A DNA stretch of 6,683 bases from Planctomycetota bacterium (GCA_015661985.1 DQVB01000094.1:1-6683), one strand, 5' to 3'. Counted from the first letter of the stretch, positions 1-6,433 are shown. Numbers and translations are program-made. The notes: generated by a model not told the origin, from the sequence alone.

Positions 1-11
1 CGGGGCGGAGG

Positions 12-43
12 AAAAAGTCGTAAGGCAAGCGTCCTCGCTAGCC
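12..43 (-). terminator. Second candidate terminator hairpin downstream of the operon
   Basis: GGCAAGCG (24-31) pairs with CGCTAGCC (36-43) in seven pairs around one A-A mismatch, with a TCCT loop. Read on the minus strand, the hairpin is followed by TTACGAC and then five Ts (16-12). The gap of seven nt before the T-run is longer than usual. It lies about 90 nt after the glycosyltransferase stop. The remaining sequence at 44-106 shows nothing I can assign. Confidence 0.3.
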
Positions 44-106
44 CGGAACGTGAGGATATGTCTTGGCCCCCAGACGGTTACCCGGTTTGAACCATCCCGA
101 TCTCGG

Positions 107-134
107 AAAACGGGACAAGCGGGGACGTTTGTCC
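107..134 (-). terminator. Candidate terminator hairpin at the end of the asd-truA-GT operon
   Basis: On the minus strand GGACAA (134-129) and TTGTCC (118-113) form a perfect 6-bp stem with a 10-nt loop, followed by CGTTTTCC, so a short T-run comes straight after the stem. It begins at the stop codon of the glycosyltransferase. The stem and the T-run are both short, and no gene is visible to its left inside the window. Confidence 0.3.
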
Positions 135-1345
135 TACGAGCCTCGCTGACCCTGTTCATCGGCCCCCCCCTGCCCTGCCCCGTAACCCCGGGCTTCCAAA
201 GTCCGGACGTACAATCGGCGCAGCGCAGCGGTCATCTGTTCGTGCCGGAACCGATCCGTGAACCGCCGCTGGCCCTCGCGCCCCAGCCGCGCCCGGAGGT
301 CCGGATCGGCGGCCAGCTGGAGGATGGCTTCGGCCACCGGCTGGACGCTCTTCGGCGGCGCCAAGTACCCCGTCTGGCCGGGGATCACCACCTCGCGGGC
401 CCCGTCTACGTCGAAGCTGACCACGGGCCGCCCAGCGATCAGCGCCTGGGGCAAGACCCGGGCCAAGCCCTCCCGCAGGCTCAAATGGACGACGATGTCC
501 ATGGCAGCGATGAGTTTTGGGATAGCTTCCGGTTCTACCAGGCCGGTCAGACGAAAACGTTCGGCCAGCCCCTGTTGGCAGATCCGCCGCCACAATCGCT
601 CGCCCAACACGCCATCGCCCACCAAGAGGAATTGCACATGTGGGTCGGCCCGTGCCACATGGCCGGCCGCTTCGATCAGGTACTGGTGCCCCTTCAAGTA
701 GAACAGCCGGGCCACCTTGCCCACCACCACATCCCCCGGCCGGTAACCTAATTGGCGGCGCATCTGCTCCCGGTACTCGTTCGCCTCGAGAAACGGTTCC
801 ACCTCCATGCCGCTGTAGACGGTGGTGAACTTTTCCCGCGGCGCCACGCCGGCCGAGACCAACAGCTCGGTCATGGCATCCGCCACGCTGACAAAGGCGT
901 GGCAATGCCTCGCTGCCCAGCGTTCGCAAGCTCGGAAAAACGCCCGTGCCGCCGTGCTCTGGTAAGGGTGGAACGGCGCGCCGTGCACGCCGTGGATGAT
1001 GGCCGGCACCCCCAAACGACTGGCCGCCAGTCGCCCCAGGATGCCTGCCTTGGCGCTATGCGTGTGGACCACGTCGGGCTGAAAGTCGGCCAGGATGCGC
1101 AAGATGCGGCGATAGCTGAGCCAGTCCCGCCAAGGGTGGATCGCGCGGCGCAGCGAAGGGACCAGCTCAACGGGCACCCCCCCTGCCCTGGCCTGCTCCA
1201 GCAAGCTGCCTTCCGGTCCCAGCGGCGGGCCGGTGACCAACAGGACCTGGTCGCCGTACAGCCGGCGCAGGTCTTCGCAGCTCAAGACCGTGTTTTCCTG
1301 GGCCCCACCCAGGATCAACCGGGTGATGATGTGGGCGATGCGCAT
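134..1345 (-). CDS. GT4-family glycosyltransferase (GT-B fold)
   Basis: This 403-residue protein is probably a cytoplasmic enzyme moving a sugar from a nucleotide donor to a growing polysaccharide or lipid-linked glycan. Visible GT-B marks are an N-terminal acceptor domain beginning MRIAHIITRLILGGAQ (GGAQ at 13-16), the HTHSAKAG segment (94-101), the donor-domain start VGKVARLFYLKGH with R213 and K218, where phosphate-binding residues normally sit, LLVGDG (241-245) and SLREGLARVLPQAL (289-302). The usual E-x7-E motif reads E292-x7-Q300, so the second Glu is Gln. The ATG at 1345 is chosen because the GT-B fold starts there; the frame stays open to 1561 but that part is antisense-quality residue inside truA. 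The start overlaps the end of truA by 31 bp with no clear Shine-Dalgarno, suggesting translational coupling. The last ~18 residues are a Gly/Gln-rich tail encoded partly by a G-rich repeat. Donor and acceptor cannot be told from sequence. Confidence 0.9.
   Translation of the reverse strand: MRIAHIITRLILGGAQENTVLSCEDLRRLYGDQVLLVTGPPLGPEGSLLEQARAGGVPVELVPSLRRAIHPWRDWLSYRRILRILADFQPDVVHTHSAKAGILGRLAASRLGVPAIIHGVHGAPFHPYQSTAARAFFRACERWAARHCHAFVSVADAMTELLVSAGVAPREKFTTVYSGMEVEPFLEANEYREQMRRQLGYRPGDVVVGKVARLFYLKGHQYLIEAAGHVARADPHVQFLLVGDGVLGERLWRRICQQGLAERFRLTGLVEPEAIPKLIAAMDIVVHLSLREGLARVLPQALIAGRPVVSFDVDGAREVVIPGQTGYLAPPKSVQPVAEAILQLAADPDLRARLGREGQRRFTDRFRHEQMTAALRRLYVRTLEARGYGAGQGGADEQGQRGS
163..181 (-). 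repeat. G-rich, G-quadruplex-capable motif at the end of the GT4 gene
   Basis: The minus strand reads GGGGCAGGGCAGGGGGGGG, which can supply four G-triplets with loops of one or two nt. It encodes the unconserved Gly/Gln-rich tail of the glycosyltransferase, about 27 bp before the stop codon, so unlike the truA copy it is not explained by a conserved protein motif. An eight-G run is also a likely site of slippage or sequencing error that would change the last residues. Confidence 0.5.
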
Positions 1346-2103
1346 CGATCGGCGGCCCGATAGCTCACTTCGACCAGGAACAGCCCCTGCGGCGGCGCCG
1401 TGGGCCCTGCCCTGCCCCGGTCCCGGCCGGCCAACACTTCCGTTATCCACTCGGGCGGCCGCGCCCCCCTGCCCACCTCGACGAGCGAACCCACGATGGC
1501 CCGCACCATGTTGTACAAGAAACCGTCTGCGGCAATCTCGATCAGCACCGGGTCGTGCCACTCTCTGGTTGCCCGTTTCACCTGTAAGTGGTAAACCGTG
1601 CGCACCGTGGAGGAGCGTGGGGCTCCTGCCGACTGGAAGCTGGCAAAGTCATGGCGTCCCACCAAGGGCTGGGCTGCCTGGTCCATGGCCTCCTCGTCCA
1701 ACCGCCGCGGGTAGTGCCACGAGTAGCGCCAGGCGAAGACGTCCCGCACCGGTCCGTCGTGGATCACGTAGCGGTAGTGTTTCTTCACCACGTCGCGGAT
1801 GGGGTGGAAATCCACCCCCACTTCCGACACCTCGCGCACCACGACGTCCTTCGGCAGCTGGGCGTTCAGGGCTCGCTGCAGTGTGTCGGCAGCCAGGCTC
1901 GTGGCCGTCGTGACGCCGACCACTTGGCCCCATGCATGCACTCCTGCGTCCGTGCGGCCGCTGGCCAGCGTGCGCACCGGCTGGCCAGTCACCCGCTCCA
2001 GGGCCTCCTCCAGCACCTCCTGCACCGTAGGCTCGCCCGGCTGGCGCTGCCAGCCCGCGTAAGCCGTCCCGTCGTAGGCCAACGTCAGCTTGAGCTTTCG
2101 CAT
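1315..2103 (-). CDS. truA: tRNA pseudouridine(38-40) synthase TruA
   Basis: TruA isomerises uridines 38, 39 and 40 in the anticodon arm of tRNAs to pseudouridine. The 262-residue product has the family layout from end to end: N-terminal LTLAYDGTAYAGWQRQ (7-21), the catalytic loop ASGRTDAGVHAWGQ with the nucleophile Asp52, KKHYRYVI (107-114) with the conserved Tyr110, the second half DFASFQSAG (152-160), FLYNMVRAIVGSLVEVG (195-211) with Arg201, and the closing AGPTAPPQGLFLVEV (232-246). Length is normal for bacterial TruA. The ATG at 2103 starts exactly at the conserved N-terminus; an in-frame GTG at 2133 would add ten unconserved residues. The start lies 19 bp inside the end of asd, and the end overlaps the following glycosyltransferase gene by 31 bp, so it is the middle gene of a tight operon. 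A short tail after residue 248 is poorly conserved and Ser/Pro-rich. Confidence 0.96.
   Translation of the reverse strand: MRKLKLTLAYDGTAYAGWQRQPGEPTVQEVLEEALERVTGQPVRTLASGRTDAGVHAWGQVVGVTTATSLAADTLQRALNAQLPKDVVVREVSEVGVDFHPIRDVVKKHYRYVIHDGPVRDVFAWRYSWHYPRRLDEEAMDQAAQPLVGRHDFASFQSAGAPRSSTVRTVYHLQVKRATREWHDPVLIEIAADGFLYNMVRAIVGSLVEVGRGARPPEWITEVLAGRDRGRAGPTAPPQGLFLVEVSYRAADRCASPTSSPG
1405..1424 (-). repeat. G-rich, G-quadruplex-capable motif near the end of truA
   Basis: The minus strand has four G-runs (1424-1422, 1418-1415, 1412-1410, 1407-1405) with loops ACC, CA and CA. It encodes the conserved TruA segment around GRDRGRAGP, so part of the sequence is fixed by the protein; the rest is codon choice. 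It lies about 60 bp upstream of the start of the next gene and shares the GGGGCAGGGCAG core with the two other motifs of this operon. Confidence 0.45.
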
Positions 2104-3116
2104 CGGGGCTCGACCAGATGGGCCACCATCCACTCGGCGATCTGCACGGCATTGGTCGCCGCGCCTTTGCGGAGGTTATCGCTGACGCACCAGAGGGCCA
2201 GCCCGTTGGGGCTGGACAAGTCCTCGCGAATCCGCCCCACAAACGTTTCATCCCGTCCGTCGCCGTGGATCGGCATGGGATACTGTTTCCGGTCCAAATC
2301 GTCGACCACCACCAGCCCGGGTGTGGCGGCCAACAGCTCCCGGGCCTCCTCGACCGTCACCTTCCGCTCGGTCTCCACCAGGATGCTCTCGCTGTGACAA
2401 TTGGCCACCGGCACGCGCACACAGGTCGGACAGATCTGGATCGAGTCGTCCTCCAGGATCTTGTGCGTCTCATAGACCATCTTCATCTCTTCGGAGGTGT
2501 AGGCGCGGTGCTTGGGTCGGCCGATCTGGGGGATGCAGTTGAAGGCCAGGGGGTGGGCGAACTCGTGGTAGGTGTACGGTTGGCCGGCCAACCATGCTCT
2601 GGCCCCCTCGTCCAACTCGCGCCGCGCCGCCGCCCCTGCCCCGCTGGCCGCCTGATACGTGCTGACCACCACGCGCCGCACGCGGGCCGCGTCGTGCAGG
2701 GGTTTCAGCACCTGGACCATCTGCGTGGTCGAACAATTGGGGCTGGCAATGATCCCCCGATGCCGGCGAATCGCCTCGCCGTTCACCTCGGGGATCACCA
2801 GCGGCACGTTGGGGTCCATCCGCCAACAGGCGCTCTCGTCCACGACCACGCAGCCCTGCCGCACCGCTTCGGGCACAAACCACCCGGCCACCTCATCCGG
2901 CGTACTGCTGATGGCCAGATCGACTTCCTCAAAGGCCCCTGGCTCCAGCTTCTGCACCACGTGCTCCTGGCCGCAGAACCTGATCCGCTTGCCCGCCGAA
3001 CGCTCCGAAGCCAGGAACTTGATGCGCTTCAGTGGAAACTGCCGTTCCTCCAATAGCTTGCAGATGATTTGGCCCACCGCCCCGGTGGCCCCCACCACGG
3101 CAATCGACTCGAACAC
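2085..3116 (-). CDS. asd: Aspartate-semialdehyde dehydrogenase
   Basis: This enzyme reduces aspartyl-4-phosphate to aspartate-4-semialdehyde with NADPH, the branch point to lysine/diaminopimelate, threonine and methionine. The 343-residue product shows the NADP-binding loop AVVGATGAVGQ (6-16), the active-site segment IIASPNCSTTQMV with nucleophile Cys128, VSTYQAASGAGAAA (151-164), the substrate-binding RVPVANCHSESI with Arg234 and His241, and the C-terminal SDNLRKGAATNAVQIAEW (312-329). Length fits the bacterial family. The stretch VVDESACWRMDP (91-102) has Glu94 where many homologues have Asn. The start is a GTG at 3116, supported by the fold beginning MFESIAVVGATG and by an AGGAG 10 nt upstream. 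It is the first gene of the leftward operon and overlaps truA by 19 bp; it is divergent from the secretion ATPase. Function is confident. Confidence 0.96.
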   Translation of the reverse strand: MFESIAVVGATGAVGQIICKLLEERQFPLKRIKFLASERSAGKRIRFCGQEHVVQKLEPGAFEEVDLAISSTPDEVAGWFVPEAVRQGCVVVDESACWRMDPNVPLVIPEVNGEAIRRHRGIIASPNCSTTQMVQVLKPLHDAARVRRVVVSTYQAASGAGAAARRELDEGARAWLAGQPYTYHEFAHPLAFNCIPQIGRPKHRAYTSEEMKMVYETHKILEDDSIQICPTCVRVPVANCHSESILVETERKVTVEEARELLAATPGLVVVDDLDRKQYPMPIHGDGRDETFVGRIREDLSSPNGLALWCVSDNLRKGAATNAVQIAEWMVAHLVEPRCESSS

Positions 3117-3126
3117 CGGACAGCGT

Positions 3127-3131
3127 CTCCT
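3127..3131 (-). promoter_or_regulatory. Ribosome binding site of asd
   Basis: The minus strand reads AGGAG here, 10 nt ahead of the GTG at 3116. It supports a GTG start for asd. It is the best Shine-Dalgarno match among the genes in this window; truA and the glycosyltransferase behind it lack one this good. Confidence 0.6.
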
Positions 3132-3190
3132 ATAGTGCTAGAATCCCTTTCGCATCCAGCCGGCCTACGCGCCAGCTTGCCAAACACTCT

Positions 3191-3219
3191 ATGGTAGCTC
3201 CCCTCCCCTGCCCTCGCAA
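3191..3219 (-). promoter_or_regulatory. Candidate sigma70-type promoter of the asd-truA-GT operon
   Basis: On the minus strand a -35-like TTGCGA (3219-3214) is separated by exactly 17 nt from a -10-like TACCAT (3196-3191). Each hexamer matches the consensus at four of six positions. The implied start near 3184 gives a leader of about 68 nt before the asd GTG. The spacer is itself very G-rich, and a G-quadruplex-capable motif lies just upstream at 3225-3245. This is a pattern match only. Confidence 0.35.
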
Positions 3220-3224
3220 ATCCA

Positions 3225-3245
3225 CCCGCCCCGCTGCCCTGCCCC
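3225..3245 (-). repeat. G-rich, G-quadruplex-capable motif upstream of asd
   Basis: The minus strand has four G-runs of at least three (3245-3242, 3239-3237, 3232-3229, 3227-3225) with loops of two, four and one nt, meeting the simple G-quadruplex pattern. It starts GGGGCAGGGCAG, the same core as the motifs at 163-181 and 1405-1424. It lies directly upstream of the candidate asd promoter, whose spacer (3197-3213) carries three more G-runs. Formation of a real quadruplex is inferred. Confidence 0.5.
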
Positions 3246-3256
3246 AGGACAGCATG

Positions 3257-3265
3257 TGGGATACT
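3257..3265 (+). promoter_or_regulatory. Weak extended -10 candidate for the secretion ATPase
   Basis: The plus strand reads TGG followed by GATACT (3260-3265), which resembles an extended -10 element, with no convincing -35. It would give a leader of roughly 130 nt before the ATPase ATG. It is the best plus-strand match I saw in the 289-bp gap between asd and the ATPase gene. Apart from the asd-side elements, I see nothing else in that gap. Confidence 0.15.
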
Positions 3266-3405
3266 TCGCAGCGGCGGAGCGGCAGGTTACGCTGAAATGG
3301 GTTCCACACCGATCCGCCTGGTGACCAAACCACGACGGTCGGCCGGGGCCGAGGTCGGGTTTGGGCGAAGTGTTCCGGGCGGGCTACGGGCCTGTGGAAA
3401 AGCCG

Positions 3406-4641
3406 ATGAGTTATCCCATTTGCGAGTTTGTGGAGCGGGAGTTTTCCGGGTTGGATCCGGCGGACCCGCAGTATGCGGTACGCGTGGTGGATCGCATCCT
3501 GGAGGAGGGCCGGCGTCGGGGGGCCAGCGACGTGCATTTGCAGCCCGCCCCCGACGGGCTGGATTTGAAACTCCGCATCGACGGGGTGCTGCAACCCTGC
3601 GGCCGGTTTCCCCAGCGAGTGGCGGCCAACATTGTGGGGCGATTGAAGGTGTTGGCCGATCTGTTGACCTACCGGGTCGACGTGCCCCAGGAGGGACGGA
3701 TCCGCGCCGTGGAGCAGGACGTGGAGATGCGGGTGACGACGTTCCCGACGCTTCACGGCGAGCGAGCCGTGGTGCGGCTGTTCGGTGGATCCCAACGCTA
3801 CCGGCGGCTGGACGATCTGGGGCTACCGGAAGACATCCTGACCACGTTGCGGCGGCTGTTGCGGGCCACCTCGGGAGCGATCCTGGTCACTGGCCCGGCT
3901 GGGAGCGGCAAGACGACCACCGTTTACGCCTGTCTGCGGGAGCTGGCCCGCGATGCCGAGCCCCAGCGGAGTCTGGTGAGCGTGGAGGACCCGATCGAGG
4001 TGGCCGTGGAAGGCGTGTCGCAGTCCCAGATCGACCCGAAAGTGGATCTGGACCTGGCCACCGCCATCCGCTTCATGTTGCGCCAGGACCCGGAGGTGAT
4101 CATGGTGGGCGAGATCCGCGATCGGGCCACAGCGGAAGCCGCATTTGGGGCGTCGCTTACCGGACACCTCCTCTTGACCACCTTCCATGCGGGAAGCGCG
4201 GCCGAAGGGATCGGGAGGCTGTTGGACATGGGGATCGAGCCGTACTTGCTGCGCAGCGGGCTTTTGGCCATCGTCTGCCAGCGGCTGCTGCGAGCGTTGT
4301 GCTGTTGCGCCGAATTGACCGACGCGCCCGAAGCACGGCTCGGTCTGCCCGTCGGCGCGGTGTGTGTGCCGGCCGGTTGCGAGGTGTGCGCAGGGACCGG
4401 CTACCAAGGCCGTTTCGTGGTGGCCGAGATGCTGGTGCCGGAACGAACTGAGCTGGGACGAGCCATCCTGTCGCGATCCGACGCAGCCCGGCTGGAGCAG
4501 CTGGCCATTCAGGCTGGGATGGTCACCCGCTGGGAGCGGGCCTGCGAAGCGGTGCGGGCGGGCAAGACCAGCCCCGCCGAGGTGCGCCGCGTGCTGGGCT
4601 TCAACGATCCGCCGCCGATCGGTGGCGTTTCGCAAGGTTGA
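3406..4641 (+). CDS. Short GspE/PilB-type secretion or pilus assembly ATPase
   Basis: This is a cytoplasmic hexameric motor ATPase of the type II secretion/type IV pilus assembly family. In 411 residues it shows the N2 domain (RRRGASDVHLQP 37-48, LKLRIDGVLQ 54-63, RLKVLADLLTYRVDVPQEGRI 79-99), Walker A GPAGSGKTT (163-171), the Asp box VEDPIE (193-198), Walker B VIMVGEIRD (231-239) with catalytic Glu236, and the His box LTTFHAGSA (257-265). A zinc-motif region follows (CCC 299-301, then C325-x2-C328 and GYQGR 332-336), which points to GspE/PilB and not PilT. The first Cys pair is irregular: three adjacent Cys instead of C-x2-C. It lacks the ~150-residue N1 domain of full-length GspE/PilB. The ATG at 3406 is preferred (GGAAAAG about 7 nt upstream); TTG 3361 and GTG 3370 are alternatives. 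No other secretion gene is visible, so its system and partner are unknown. Confidence 0.93.
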   Translation: MSYPICEFVEREFSGLDPADPQYAVRVVDRILEEGRRRGASDVHLQPAPDGLDLKLRIDGVLQPCGRFPQRVAANIVGRLKVLADLLTYRVDVPQEGRIRAVEQDVEMRVTTFPTLHGERAVVRLFGGSQRYRRLDDLGLPEDILTTLRRLLRATSGAILVTGPAGSGKTTTVYACLRELARDAEPQRSLVSVEDPIEVAVEGVSQSQIDPKVDLDLATAIRFMLRQDPEVIMVGEIRDRATAEAAFGASLTGHLLLTTFHAGSAAEGIGRLLDMGIEPYLLRSGLLAIVCQRLLRALCCCAELTDAPEARLGLPVGAVCVPAGCEVCAGTGYQGRFVVAEMLVPERTELGRAILSRSDAARLEQLAIQAGMVTRWERACEAVRAGKTSPAEVRRVLGFNDPPPIGGVSQG

Positions 4642-4684
4642 TCGCTCCGATCCGTCCCAACTGTCGGATCTGTCCGATCGCTGC
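4640..4684. repeat. Five-copy degenerate 9-bp tandem repeat between convergent genes
   Basis: Five 9-bp units run in strict register: GATCGCTCC (4640), GATCCGTCC (4649), CAACTGTCG (4658), GATCTGTCC (4667) and GATCGCTGC (4676). The consensus is GATCNGTCC; copies two and four match it fully, the first differs at one position, the last at two and the middle one at three. The array starts inside the ATPase stop codon and ends 4 bp before the stop codon of the glycosyltransferase, so it fills the gap. Within it TCGGA-TCTG-TCCGA (4664-4677) can form a 5-bp hairpin, which could help termination in both directions, although no T-run follows. Confidence 0.75.
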
Positions 4685-4688
4685 GACT

Positions 4689-5810
4689 TCAGCCGGCCAG
4701 CAGCTGCCGGTAGTGCTCCATCAACTGTCTGGCGGCCTGGTGGGCAGTGAACCGCTTTTCCACTTGGCGGCGCGCTTCAGCCCCCATGCGGCACCGGCCC
4801 TCCGGGTCGGCCAACAGCTCCAAGATCACATCGGCCAACCGCGCAGGGTCGTCGGGGGGCACCAGCCGCGCGCTGCCGCTTTCCGGCGGGAAGATCTCCG
4901 GCGTGCCCCCCACCGCCGTGGCCACGATGGGCACCCCACAGGCCGCCGCCTCCAATAACACCCGCCCCAAAGGTTCCTGGCGAGCGGCGTGGACCAAAAG
5001 CGCCAGTTCGCCGAGCAGTCGTGGGATGTCACGACGGTAGCCCAGCCAATGGAAACGCCCCGGCACGGTCGCCTCCGTCATGCGGCACAGCTCCGCCTCC
5101 AACGCCCGGGACTCGGGCTTTTCCGACCACCGCTGGCCGGCCACCACGAAATGCACATCCCGCGCCCGCCGGACCACCCGACAGGCGGCTTCGACGATCA
5201 CATCCAACCCCTTGCGCAAAGAGATCTGCCCCACGGCACCGACCAGCCTGGCCTTTGGGGCAAGCCCAAGTTCGGCATGGAGGAAGCCACTACGCCGGCG
5301 AGGCGCAAAGCGACTCACATCGACGCCGTTGTAGGCCACGAAGGTCTTCTCCGCAGATACGCCGCCGGCCAGATGGAAGCGGCGTGTCGCCTCGGAGACG
5401 GCCAAAAGCCGATCCAGCCGGTTGAGGTCCGTCACCGCTTGGCGACTCAATCGCACGATGTCGCGCAGATGGCCCAGGCCCGGCACGCCGGTTTCAGCAG
5501 TGACCGGACCGGCCAGGCGGGCCATGGCCAAGCTGTTGGCGTGCAGCAGATCGGGCCGGACAGCAAGCAGGTGTTCCCGTAGTTGATCCCGCAGTCGCCT
5601 CTGAGGCAATCGCCGGCCTGACGGGCCGGCCAGCCCGAAGGGCACCACCGGAACGGCTTGTTCGCACAAAGCTTCGGCCAGCGGGCCTGTGGGCGGCGCG
5701 AGTACTTCGACGGAGAACCCAGCGCGGCGGACGTGCGGCAGGATGGCCAGCATCGACCGTTCGCCCCCTGCCAAGGTGGGGAATTCGCAGAGCAGCAAGA
5801 GCTTGGACAC
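4689..5810 (-). CDS. GT4-family glycosyltransferase (second, distinct subgroup)
   Basis: This 373-residue GT-B enzyme probably transfers a sugar from a nucleotide donor in glycan or polysaccharide synthesis at the cytoplasmic face. The N-terminal domain begins MSKLLLLCEFPTLAGGERSML with the GGE turn (15-17), followed by RPDLLHANSLAMARLAG (85-101). The donor domain shows VGAVGQISLRKGLDV with Lys200, FVVAG (221-225) and the full E-x7-E motif, Glu279 to Glu287, in QEPLGRVLLEAAACGVPIVATAVGGTPEIF. It differs throughout from the other glycosyltransferase in the window, so the two are not recent duplicates. The start is the GTG at 5810, where the fold begins; only a weak purine-rich stretch precedes it. 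It lies 34 bp behind the sigma factor gene on the same strand, so it is probably co-transcribed with it. It is convergent with the ATPase gene. Substrates cannot be predicted. Confidence 0.9.
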   Translation of the reverse strand: MSKLLLLCEFPTLAGGERSMLAILPHVRRAGFSVEVLAPPTGPLAEALCEQAVPVVPFGLAGPSGRRLPQRRLRDQLREHLLAVRPDLLHANSLAMARLAGPVTAETGVPGLGHLRDIVRLSRQAVTDLNRLDRLLAVSEATRRFHLAGGVSAEKTFVAYNGVDVSRFAPRRRSGFLHAELGLAPKARLVGAVGQISLRKGLDVIVEAACRVVRRARDVHFVVAGQRWSEKPESRALEAELCRMTEATVPGRFHWLGYRRDIPRLLGELALLVHAARQEPLGRVLLEAAACGVPIVATAVGGTPEIFPPESGSARLVPPDDPARLADVILELLADPEGRCRMGAEARRQVEKRFTAHQAARQLMEHYRQLLAG

Positions 5811-5844
5811 CGCGGCACTTCGCCCAGGTCGGCATACCGCCGGT

Positions 5845-6426
5845 CTACGCGCTGTCGTGAGCCACCATCCGCATCCGGCGCATCTTTTCCCGGGCGCGGC
5901 TCAGGATCGGTCCAACGCTGTTTTCGGGCACGCCCAGGGCGGCGCCGATCTCCCGGTAGGACTTGCTTTGCAAGTGGAACATGCGCACGGCCTGGGCCTC
6001 CTGGCCTTCCAGCCCGTCCAGGAGCCGCTCCACCTCTTCGCGGTCCCCCAAAGCCTCTTCGACACTCCCGGCCGGGTCCAGCACGCCTTCCGTTGCCCCC
6101 GTGTCCGCCACCGGCTGCCGCTCCCGGTGCCGCATCAACGACCGAACCACGATCCGCCGCGCCACCACTGTCAGATAGGTGGCCAGACTGCTCTTCCGGC
6201 GAAAATGCCGCAAGATGGCAAAGTCGTCCTTGATCAGGTTCAAAAAGACCTCGCTGCACAGGTCGTCCCGGTCCTCGGGAGTCAAACGGATCCCCCGGGC
6301 CCGGGCAGAATGGTTGATCACATGGATCACCAGCCCCATGAACCGGTCGACGAAATCCTCCCAGGCCCGCGGCTTGTCCTCCAAGCAGCGGTCCAACAGA
6401 TTGCGGTCGATCTCCGAAAGGGCCAC
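5845..6426 (-). CDS. ECF-type RNA polymerase sigma factor of a planctomycete-conserved kind
   Basis: This 193-residue protein should direct RNA polymerase to a specific promoter set. It has the two-domain ECF layout. Sigma-2 covers about 20-100: AWEDFVDRFMGLVIHVI (21-37), DDLCSEVFLNLIKDDFAILRHFR (54-76) and SSLATYLTVVARRIVVRSL (79-97). Sigma-4 covers about 130-185: LEGQEAQAVRMFHLQSKSYREIG and the helix-turn-helix GVPENSVGPILSRAREKMR (165-183). A variable linker (101-129) joins them, and no extra domain or membrane segment is present. The start is set at GTG 6426 because the conserved N-terminus begins ALSEIDRNLL and a GGGGGG tract lies 7 nt upstream; an in-frame ATG at 6534 adds 36 unconserved residues and would lie upstream of the start site of the candidate promoter. 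No anti-sigma gene is seen on the downstream side, where a glycosyltransferase follows. Confidence 0.92.
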   Translation of the reverse strand: MALSEIDRNLLDRCLEDKPRAWEDFVDRFMGLVIHVINHSARARGIRLTPEDRDDLCSEVFLNLIKDDFAILRHFRRKSSLATYLTVVARRIVVRSLMRHRERQPVADTGATEGVLDPAGSVEEALGDREEVERLLDGLEGQEAQAVRMFHLQSKSYREIGAALGVPENSVGPILSRAREKMRRMRMVAHDSA

Positions 6427-6433
6427 GTCACAA

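Noticed and set aside
11..30. Resemblance of AAGTCGTAAGGC to the 3' end of 16S rRNA (AAGTCGTAACAAGG)
   Set aside because: The match stops after about ten bases and no other 16S sequence is present around it; treated as chance.
1343..1561. N-terminal extension of the first glycosyltransferase by 72 residues
   Set aside because: The frame is open but the extension lies wholly within truA and is Ala/Gly/Arg-rich with no homology; the GT-B fold starts at the ATG at 1345.
2118..3056. Long plus-strand open frame (312 codons) opposite asd
   Set aside because: It is antisense to asd, whose motifs are complete; the product has the usual composition of a mirror frame. The frame at 1588-2397 opposite truA is rejected for the same reason.
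3297..4451. 384-codon plus-strand frame overlapping the secretion ATPase
   Set aside because: It is the alternative reading frame of the ATPase gene; it yields Gly/Arg-rich low-complexity protein, while the chosen frame has every ATPase motif.
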